Source: a virus
IMG/VR virus record: IMGVR_UViG_3300035698_004729
Span: 1-21,254 of that record
Strand: one strand, 5' to 3'
DNA length: 21,254 bases
The notes under the pieces are model-generated. The model saw only the letters and a list, made by a program, of their open reading frames with translations. It was not told the origin of the DNA and made no database searches. Numbering within the stretch: position 1 is the stretch's first letter; each line of letters opens with the position of its first letter. Shown one piece after another: positions 14,744-20,133 of the stretch. The translations under genes were made by a program, and so were the position numbers.

Positions 14744-15763
14744 ATGTTAATAACTACAAAAGGAGTAAATCATACACCTTTAAATATAGATAATATATTA
14801 AAATTAGTATCAGAGTTTCATTTATTTAGGCACTATGTGTCTAACTTTAAGAAACTAGGTGCTTCTTTTTGTAGTGACTTAAGGAAAGACAGGAATCCCT
14901 CTTGTAGTGTAAAATTAAGCGCAAGTAATAGATATTACTACGTTGATTTTGCCACTGGAGAAAGATATGATGTCTTTAGTTATTTAGAGAAGAAATTCTC
15001 TGTAGACACTAAGGATGTACTTATAATGATAAACCTAGATTTCCATTTAAAACTGGGGGTTACTTCTTTTCAAGGAGTAGCTCCTGTTTTTAAAAGTATC
15101 TCTATTAGTGAAGATAAAGAAGATATATATGAGCCAGCAAGAGCTGTAATAAAAGTAGTTAGGAGAAAGTGGAACAAGTTTGTTGATTTGTTATACTGGA
15201 GCCAATACATGATTACTTTTACAGAACTAGACGAGGCTAAAATATACCCTTTACATTCATTTATAGTAGGAGAAACTTATATAATTGCAAAAAGGAATAG
15301 TCCTTCTTATTGTATAGAAATTGATACTGGTACATTTAAAATATTAAGCCCTTATGCTAAGAGTTTAAATAAGTGGATCACTAATCAGAAGATATCACAA
15401 TTTCAAGGATATCATATGTTGCCTGAGACAGGTGATAAATTGATAATTACAAAGTCTATAAAAGATGTAATAATACTAAGAAAATTTGGAATATATGCAA
15501 TAGCTCCTTCAAATGAGATGTATATACTTAGAGAAATCGATGTAGAGCACTTTAGGAGCAGATTTAAAGAGATAATAATGTTTTATGATAATGATGAACC
15601 TGGTATTAAAGGGGCACTCTTAAACACAGAGCAATATGGATTTAAATCTATTACAATACCTGATGAATACAGGATAAAAGATATTTCTGATTTTATTAAA
15701 AAACATAAATATGATAATACACATAATTTACTTAACCGATTATTAGATAATGGAGAAAAGTGA
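14744..15763 (+). CDS. DNA primase-like protein with TOPRIM domain
   Basis: A 339-residue protein. The N-terminal part has SFCSDLRKDRNPSCSV (41-56) and YYVDFATGERYDVFSYLEK (65-83). This is the core of a CHC2-like primase zinc-binding region (usual form F.SPFR.D..PS..), although the full Cys/His set is not present. The TOPRIM part has DKLIITKSIKDVIILRKFGI (231-250) and IIMFYDNDEPGIKGA (277-291), the latter with the D-x-D metal motif. The usual catalytic Glu of the first TOPRIM motif is replaced by Lys (ITKS for TEG), so its chemistry may differ. It probably makes RNA primers with the DnaB-like helicase. Its 3' end overlaps the next small gene by 14 nt. Confidence 0.82.
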   Translation: MLITTKGVNHTPLNIDNILKLVSEFHLFRHYVSNFKKLGASFCSDLRKDRNPSCSVKLSASNRYYYVDFATGERYDVFSYLEKKFSVDTKDVLIMINLDFHLKLGVTSFQGVAPVFKSISISEDKEDIYEPARAVIKVVRRKWNKFVDLLYWSQYMITFTELDEAKIYPLHSFIVGETYIIAKRNSPSYCIEIDTGTFKILSPYAKSLNKWITNQKISQFQGYHMLPETGDKLIITKSIKDVIILRKFGIYAIAPSNEMYILREIDVEHFRSRFKEIIMFYDNDEPGIKGALLNTEQYGFKSITIPDEYRIKDISDFIKKHKYDNTHNLLNRLLDNGEK

Positions 15764-15929
15764 AGAAGAAATAAAAGTACCTCACCCTGATTTTGGAACT
15801 GTATCGTTTACAGGACTAACGATTAGGCAGAGAGATATTATATATGACTATTCTCAAATATTAAAGATGAAGCGTGTCTATTTAATGCGTACTTATAAAG
15901 AGAAAAGAAGTAAAAGAAAGTTAAGATAA
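15750..15929 (+). CDS. small basic hypothetical protein
   Basis: A 59-residue frame starting at ATG 15750 inside the end of the primase gene and stopping at TAA 15927-15929. It begins MEKSEEEIKVPHPDFGTVSF and ends with a strongly basic tail (RTYKEKRSKRKLR). The acidic start and basic end and the overlap with the primase make it a credible gene, perhaps binding nucleic acid. I do not recognise it. The next 34 bases up to the nuclease start hold no gene. Confidence 0.5.
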   Translation: MEKSEEEIKVPHPDFGTVSFTGLTIRQRDIIYDYSQILKMKRVYLMRTYKEKRSKRKLR

Positions 15930-15963
15930 AAAATAATACCCTAGTGAAGATAGATAGAGAAGA

Positions 15964-16407
15964 ATGGAGGGAAATAAAAAAGTAAAAAATGCAACTCCAA
16001 CTAAAGCAGATGGTATAAAGTTCAGGTCAAAACTTGAATATTTTACCCATGTAAAGTTGAAGGAAGCGGGTATTCCTTTTGAATATGAGCAACATAGATT
16101 TAGTCTATTAGAAGCATTTGAGTTTAACTGCGATAGTTATGAACCAATGTTTAAGGCTAAAAGAAAAGTTGGATTTGGGATAGTAAATCCTAAAATCAGA
16201 GCAATGACTTATAAACCAGATTTTGTGAATGTAGATCAAAATTGGATTATAGAGGTTAAAGGATTTAGAAATGATGCATTTCCATTAAGGTGGAAATTAT
16301 TTAAGGCATATTGCCAAGATAGCGGAGTTACTTTGTTCTTACCAGGCAGTCAAAAAGAAGTACTTAGAACAGTAGAAATACTAAAAGAAAAGTTTTATAG
16401 TACATAA
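15964..16407 (+). CDS. PD-(D/E)XK endonuclease (phage endonuclease / resolvase-like)
   Basis: A 147-residue nuclease of the PD-(D/E)XK type. FRSKLEYFTHVKLKEAGI (20-37) carries the conserved Glu25. MTYKPDFV (81-88) carries Asp86. WIIEVKGF (94-101) carries the E-x-K pair Glu97 and Lys99. The spacing and the Y-x-P-D-F/(I)EVKG layout match the small phage endonucleases related to T7 endonuclease I and VSR/DUF1064 proteins. Such enzymes cut branched DNA, resolve junctions or degrade DNA. It sits among recombination genes and could process intermediates made by the Sak4-like protein and the exonuclease at 16694. ATG 15964 is the first start after the preceding stop. Confidence 0.82.
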   Translation: MEGNKKVKNATPTKADGIKFRSKLEYFTHVKLKEAGIPFEYEQHRFSLLEAFEFNCDSYEPMFKAKRKVGFGIVNPKIRAMTYKPDFVNVDQNWIIEVKGFRNDAFPLRWKLFKAYCQDSGVTLFLPGSQKEVLRTVEILKEKFYST

Positions 16408-16434
16408 AAGGAGATACTAGCAAAAGTTAGTATG
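16407..16434 (+). promoter_or_regulatory. Shine-Dalgarno followed by a hairpin that holds the start codon
   Basis: AAGGAG (16408-16413) is the clearest Shine-Dalgarno sequence here but lies 18 nt before ATG 16432, too far for normal use. The gap is filled by a hairpin: ATACTAGC (16414-16421) pairs with GTTAGTAT (16426-16433) around an AAAA loop, with one G-U pair. The stem includes the A and U of the AUG. It may bridge the distance or control access. Confidence 0.55.
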
Positions 16435-16740
16435 AAATATAGTGTGAAATTTAAACAGCAAGTCTTTCAAGCCTTTAGGTGGAATAAGGACTTGCTTATA
16501 ATTATAAAAGCAATGGATAATAATAAGCACAACACAGTTAGACTGTGTCTTGAAGATGCTTATATAGATCCAGAACAAGTAAAAAAAAGAAAAGGAGGAA
16601 GTTATATTATACCTGAAAAAGAATTATTTAAATTCAAACAGATTAAAGAACTTTACTCCATATTTATGAATCAATATGAAATGTATTTAGATAATGCCAA
16701 TAGGACAAGCAAATCCGTCTCCGCCACAGGAGACAATTGA
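16432..16740 (+). CDS. hypothetical protein
   Basis: A 102-residue protein that I do not recognise. It is basic, with alternating helices (KFKQQVFQAFRWNKDLLIIIKAMD and KFKQIKELYSIFMNQYEMYL) and a short central KKRKGGS loop. It has no signal or membrane segment. It starts at ATG 16432, behind a Shine-Dalgarno and hairpin arrangement, and its last 47 bases overlap the start of the exonuclease gene. Two unusually strong RNA hairpins flank its start (16414-16433 and 16457-16496), which hints at tight translational control. Its position between two nucleases suggests a DNA-related job, not shown by motif. Confidence 0.7.
   Translation: MKYSVKFKQQVFQAFRWNKDLLIIIKAMDNNKHNTVRLCLEDAYIDPEQVKKRKGGSYIIPEKELFKFKQIKELYSIFMNQYEMYLDNANRTSKSVSATGDN
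16457..16496 (+). promoter_or_regulatory. start-proximal hairpin, 10-bp stem
   Basis: AGCAAGTCTT (16457-16466) pairs with AAGGACTTGCT (16487-16496, ten pairs with one G-U) around a 20-nt loop. It begins 25 nt after ATG 16432. Confidence 0.6.
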
Positions 16741-17938
16741 GGACATAGCTGCATCAATAGATAATATGCAAGAATCATATATCCCTAGAGTATTAGATTT
16801 TAAGCGTAGTCGTAGAATTGGAAAGGAGAAGAAAGAGAAGATAGATTACTTTAAAGTAGATGCTATCAGTAACAGTGCTTTAGGAGTTTATAGAACTTCT
16901 GCTAAAAAGTACTTTACTAAAATAATAGAAAAAAAAGAGGATGGGGAGGAGAAGAGTAAGTATTTACTTAGAGGAACCCTACTACATACTTCAATGCTAG
17001 AGCCTGGTACAGTTAAAGTCTTAGATTTTAATAAACCACCAGATGCCTTAGTTGAAGTAATTGAACATTTCAATAAGATCTTTTCATTATCAGAAGCGTT
17101 AGAGTTGCTAGTATCAAAAGCAATTCCAACAGTTGAAGGCCATGAAGAAGCTTGTTGGAAAGAAGCTTATGATGCTTCAAAATATAAAATAACATTTGCT
17201 GCTGTAATGAAAAAAACAGAAGACCCAGATGCTGTTGCATATTTGAAGTATTTACGTGATGTAGAATCAGGCACTGTGGTTGTAGATAGTCAGACTAAAC
17301 ATATCTTGAAAGAAAGTGAATTTAGCTTATTATCAGATCCACATTGTGAAATTTTATTTCATAAACAAGCATTAAAAGAAAAAGAGATATACTTTAAAAC
17401 TAAAGTTGAAGATCATAATGGTAAAACTGTTAGTTTAGATTGTAAATGTAAGATTGACGAATTAATACTTACACCAGAATTTAATCCTGATGTTATAGAC
17501 AAGTTAAATAAGCTTGTTATAGACAACATTGATTTGAAAACTACATTTGAAAGTATACATGTTAATAAACCTAGTATCATTGATTATGAAAATATTGATC
17601 AAAGTAGAGCTTTTGGGTTTATTAGGGAAATACTAAATAAGAGATACTTTAGACAGCTTGCTTACTATGAAAATGGTATAGTAGAAGGTCTTAAAAATGG
17701 AGATTTTGGTAGTTTATATCAGGACCAGTGGGGATCTTATGAAGTAGAATTTATTAACTCAATTGTAGCAGTTAGTACCACAACTTTTGAGACAGGAAGA
17801 TTTATTCTGTCTAAAGAGCTTATAGAAACAGGTCACAAAGAATGGAGATCACTTATAAAAGATCTTACTTGGAATTTAGAATCAGGTAATTGGAATGGTA
17901 ATAAAGCTTACAATGAAATAGGAAGTGTAACAATATAA
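16694..17938 (+). CDS. PD-(D/E)XK exonuclease (RecB/RecE-like, phage recombination exonuclease)
   Basis: A 414-residue protein with the order of motifs found in RecB-family phage exonucleases. ISNSALGVYRTSAKKYF (58-74) matches the S-x-S-x-l start motif. LRGTLLHTSMLEP (92-104) has the G-x-x-x-H motif. CKCKIDEL (250-257) carries Asp255. NIDLKTT (278-284) carries the D-x-K motif with Asp280 and Lys282. YFRQLAYYENG (318-328) has the Q-x-x-x-Y motif. Related enzymes (RecE, lambda Exo and PDDEXK-like proteins) resect double-stranded ends to feed annealing proteins such as the Sak4-like protein here. The start ATG 16694 lies within the previous gene, and the 3' end abuts the next start as TAAATG. 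A perfect hairpin begins 23 nt after the start. Confidence 0.85.
   Translation: MPIGQANPSPPQETIEDIAASIDNMQESYIPRVLDFKRSRRIGKEKKEKIDYFKVDAISNSALGVYRTSAKKYFTKIIEKKEDGEEKSKYLLRGTLLHTSMLEPGTVKVLDFNKPPDALVEVIEHFNKIFSLSEALELLVSKAIPTVEGHEEACWKEAYDASKYKITFAAVMKKTEDPDAVAYLKYLRDVESGTVVVDSQTKHILKESEFSLLSDPHCEILFHKQALKEKEIYFKTKVEDHNGKTVSLDCKCKIDELILTPEFNPDVIDKLNKLVIDNIDLKTTFESIHVNKPSIIDYENIDQSRAFGFIREILNKRYFRQLAYYENGIVEGLKNGDFGSLYQDQWGSYEVEFINSIVAVSTTTFETGRFILSKELIETGHKEWRSLIKDLTWNLESGNWNGNKAYNEIGSVTI
16717..16734 (+). promoter_or_regulatory. start-proximal GC-rich hairpin
   Basis: GTCTCC (16717-16722) pairs perfectly with GGAGAC (16729-16734) around the loop GCCACA. It begins 23 nt after ATG 16694 and lies in codons such as CCG that are rare here. 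Confidence 0.55.
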
Positions 17939-18139
17939 ATGACAAAGATAAAATGGGATATTAACGCAGATGGTGTTAATAGAAGTTTTACTTATGTTCT
18001 GCCAATGCTAGGAAATAGTATTTCAGATTTTAATAAAATATTTCAATGTTTATTAAGACTGAAGAGTTTCCTGAGTATGACAACCATATATTCCTTTTAT
18101 ATAAGAGGGATATCAACGAACAAGAGGAAGAAAAATTAA
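17939..18139 (+). CDS. N-terminal part of a frameshifted phage hypothetical protein
   Basis: A 66-residue frame beginning MTKIKWDINADGVNRSFTY. It starts at ATG 17939, which directly follows the exonuclease stop. The first 33 residues, up to VLPMLGNSISDFNK, look like the N-terminus of a known type of phage hypothetical protein. After about 18037 the frame loses protein-like character (serine- and lysine-rich). The sensible continuation lies in the -1 frame (the next entry). The two parts probably form one gene of about 190 residues. A strong hairpin begins 20 nt after the ATG, as at other real starts in the window, supporting this ATG. Confidence 0.6.
   Translation: MTKIKWDINADGVNRSFTYVLPMLGNSISDFNKIFQCLLRLKSFLSMTTIYSFYIRGISTNKRKKN
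17959..17981 (+). promoter_or_regulatory. start-proximal hairpin, 9-bp stem
   Basis: TATTAACGC (17959-17967) pairs with GTGTTAATA (17973-17981), nine pairs with one G-U, around the loop AGATG. It begins 20 nt after ATG 17939. Confidence 0.55.
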
Positions 18140-18513
18140 CAAGACATTCTAGTTTTGTTCGTAAGTATGAACCTGACTTAGAGCACTTTATGTATATATA
18201 TGAAGTACCTAAAGTTTGGAGAAGTGAATACAGGCACTTTTTGACAGGTAAATATTCTATTATGAATGATAGATACAAAAGACATATTCTTAAATTCCAC
18301 AACCAAAGGAGGGAGGGAAGTAAGATATCTGGAGTACTATATAGAGTAGAAGATTACTATAAAGAAGTAGAAGAAAGAATAGGAGTAAAAATTGATAGAA
18401 GCCAAGAGATTGGAAATATGATAGACATGGAGATAGAAAGATACAGTGAAAGAATGAAGTCTAAAGATAAAAATTATAGCGTGGCTAGAGAACTATGGAA
18501 AAAGGTAAACTAG
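18046..18513 (+). CDS. C-terminal part of the frameshifted phage hypothetical protein
   Basis: A 155-residue frame containing EEFPEYDNHIFLLYKRD, SSFVRKYEPDLEHFMYIYEV and YRHFLTGKYSIMNDRYKR. From memory of similar phage proteins, these are the middle and end of one conserved protein whose N-terminus is the VLPMLG segment in the other frame. The function of that family is unknown to me. ATG 18046 could act as a start but falls mid-domain. A -1 shift on AAAA (18035-18038) joins AAT AAA to AAT ATT TCA ATG TTT ATT and gives one continuous product. The 3' end overlaps the reductase start by 19 nt. Slippage, mutation or an assembly error are all possible. Confidence 0.68.
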   Translation: MFIKTEEFPEYDNHIFLLYKRDINEQEEEKLTRHSSFVRKYEPDLEHFMYIYEVPKVWRSEYRHFLTGKYSIMNDRYKRHILKFHNQRREGSKISGVLYRVEDYYKEVEERIGVKIDRSQEIGNMIDMEIERYSERMKSKDKNYSVARELWKKVN

Positions 18514-19193
18514 CATTAAGTAATGTAACACATTACAATAAATACGCTAAATATCTTCCTCATGAAAATAGAAGGGAGACATATTTAGAGACAGTAGAAA
18601 GGTACTTAAGCATGATGCGTAAAAGATACCCAACATTATCAGGTAAAATAACAGAATTAGGAAAATTTATCCAGAATAGGGATATATTACCTTCAATGAG
18701 AGCATTGCAATTTGCAGGGCCTGCCGTTGAAAAGAATGAGGCAAAGATATACAATTGTGCGTATATGCCAGTAGATGATTATAGATCCTTTGGAGAAATA
18801 ATCTTTTTATTGCTGGGAGGTACAGGAGTGGGATACTCAGTACAGTTTAAACACGTTGCAAAATTGCCAGCAATCTTAAAACCTAGTTCAACACAAAAGT
18901 TCCTTATAGAAGATTCTATAGAGGGATGGTCTGATGCTGTGAAGCATCTTATGAAGTCTTACTTTGGAAAAAGGGATACTAAGCCTAAATTTGATTTTAG
19001 TGCTATTAGACCTAAAGGTTCAAGACTAGTCACCGCTGGAGGTAAAGCTCCAGGACCAGCTCCTTTAAAAGAGTGTCTATCAAGGATAGAATTAATACTA
19101 GAAAGTAAACAAAATAGTGAACAGTTAACTACAGTTGAAGCACATGACATTTGTTGTCATATTGCTGATGCAGTGTTAGCTGGCGGAATCCGT
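18495..19193 (+). CDS. nrdJ: adenosylcobalamin-dependent ribonucleoside-triphosphate reductase (class II), exon 1
   Basis: The first 233 residues of a class II (B12-dependent, Lactobacillus leichmannii type) reductase. It makes dNTPs from NTPs and needs no oxygen. Recognisable parts are ERYLSMMRKRYP; IYNCAYMP, with Cys88 as one of the active-site redox cysteines; LLLGGTGVGYSVQ (106-117), the substrate-binding glycine loop; and HDICCHIADAVLAGGIR at the end. The frame is cut by a stop at 19194-19196, which is the first codon of a group I intron. The coding sense resumes at 20134 in phase with R-A-A-L-I-S-L-F, which completes the family's GGxRRSALISLF stretch. ATG 18495 overlaps the upstream gene, and a 6-bp hairpin follows 25 nt later. 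Confidence 0.92.
18520..18536 (+). promoter_or_regulatory. start-proximal hairpin
   Basis: GTAATG (18520-18525) pairs perfectly with CATTAC (18531-18536) around the loop TAACA. It begins 25 nt after ATG 18495 and 7 nt after the stop of the upstream gene. Confidence 0.5.
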
Positions 19194-19289
19194 TAATTGG
19201 CGGCTTATAGCAGCGATGTTATAAGAAAACCCTGAATATGCTGGAACCTCTCGTTAGGTTCTTAATACTGAATAATAAATAAAAAAATT

Positions 19290-19538
19290 ATGAGTAAAAA
19301 TTTAAGAAATAGAGACAATCAGCAGGCACAGATAGATTTTGAATTAATTGACCATGTTTTACACAGCTCAGGCTCAGATGTAAGTTTTGTACAACTGAAT
19401 AGTGCTTTAGAAATGATGAAAATATTAAAAAAAGTTTATAAGGCTTCAGAGACTACCAAGGGGCAACCTATAGAAGAACCTAGTTGGGTTCAAGAATGTG
19501 GATGTGGACAGATGAACTGTCTTACATGTCATGGATAG
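19290..19538 (+). CDS. intron ORF 1, hypothetical protein overlapping the ribozyme core
   Basis: An 82-residue frame starting at ATG 19290 behind an A/T-only leader like those of ordinary genes here. The N-terminal two thirds (IDFELIDHVLHSSGSDVSF, then ALEMMKILKKVYKASE) look like a helical protein and lie in the P6-side extension of the intron. The last 30 residues (PSWVQECGCGQMNCLTCHG), with a Cys cluster, are encoded by the intron's P7, P3, P8 strands and their loops. The stop TAG 19536-19538 lies inside P8. It shows no LAGLIDADG, GIY-YIG or HNH motif. It could be a real protein sharing bases with the ribozyme, or a fortuitous frame. No function is proposed. Confidence 0.55.
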   Translation: MSKNLRNRDNQQAQIDFELIDHVLHSSGSDVSFVQLNSALEMMKILKKVYKASETTKGQPIEEPSWVQECGCGQMNCLTCHG

Positions 19539-19578
19539 GTTGGTGGTATAGTCCACACTAAATATTTAATAAAAAAAA

Positions 19579-20109
19579 ATGAAGATAATAATAGAAGACC
19601 CAAGAATAAAAATACCTGAAGATGAGGAGGAGAAAGGTTTACCTAGAACTGCTTATAAGTTTTTAACTGATAGAGTTTTTAGACTTCCAACAGGAAGAGG
19701 TACTGTTAAAACATTGTTTATAGATCGTCCAAAAGATGAAGATGATTTACATTGCTATAATGGTAGAAGAAGGTCTTATAGTGACTTATTCTTCCTATGT
19801 AAAACTTATTATCCAAGTATAACTCAAAAGTCTTTTGGAAGGACAATGAGAAAGTTACTATATACTGTACATGAGACAGATCCTATATATGTGAAAGCAT
19901 ATAAGAGTGAGATTATAAGTCACTTTTGTACTGAAGTAAATAAAGTAGTCTTTATGTCTCAACCAGTTAAATATAAAGAGACATATAGAATGGACTATAT
20001 CTTGGATATTGAAGGAGAAATACGTAGCTATGATATGCCCTTTTTACATAAAGGCATTGATGGATTATCAAAGTATGATATATGGAAGTATCTTCAAGAT
20101 TGTGAATAG
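19579..20109 (+). CDS. intron ORF 2, possible novel homing or splicing factor
   Basis: A 176-residue frame lying between P9.0 and the P9 hairpin, which is a usual site for intron-borne homing endonucleases. The start ATG 19579 follows the A/T leader TTTAATAAAAAAAA, and the stop overlaps the P9 stem. The protein has an acidic N-terminus (EDPRIKIPEDEEEKG), a basic helical middle (CYNGRRRSYSDLFFLCKTYY and SFGRTMRKLLY), typical of DNA or RNA binding, and a C-terminal half with GIDGLSKYDIWKYLQD. None of the known homing nuclease signatures is visible to me. Its location suggests a role in mobility or as a maturase, but the sequence alone does not show it. Confidence 0.7.
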   Translation: MKIIIEDPRIKIPEDEEEKGLPRTAYKFLTDRVFRLPTGRGTVKTLFIDRPKDEDDLHCYNGRRRSYSDLFFLCKTYYPSITQKSFGRTMRKLLYTVHETDPIYVKAYKSEIISHFCTEVNKVVFMSQPVKYKETYRMDYILDIEGEIRSYDMPFLHKGIDGLSKYDIWKYLQDCE

Positions 20110-20133
20110 TCTAGGAGACTAGGCATTAGTGCG

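Larger units (their letters stand above)
19194..20133 (+). ncRNA. group I self-splicing intron in the reductase gene
   Basis: A 940-nt intron with a core that can be traced by pairing. P1: exon CCGU (19190-19193) with GCGG (19200-19203), giving the U-G pair at the 5' splice site. P10: UUG (19197-19199) with exon 2 CGA (20134-20136). P2: CUUAUA (19204-19209) with UAUAAG (19220-19225). P3: CCCU (19230-19233) with AGGG (19459-19462). P5: GAACC (19244-19248) with GGUUC (19257-19261). P7: GACUA (19451-19455), inside CAGAGACUACC, with UAGUC (19549-19553), inside UAUAGUCC. P8: CAACCUAU (19464-19471) with AUAGGUUG (19535-19542). P9.0: CACUA (19556-19560) with UAGUG (20127-20131). P9: AGUCU with AGACU (20108-20120). 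The intron ends in G 20133. Splicing restores the reductase frame. P4 and P6 I could not place with certainty. Confidence 0.92.

Noticed and set aside
16717-16740. Hairpin GTCTCC/GGAGAC as a terminator of the 16432 gene.
   Set aside because: No U-rich run follows (AATTGAGG), and the next gene has already begun, so the start-proximal reading is preferred.
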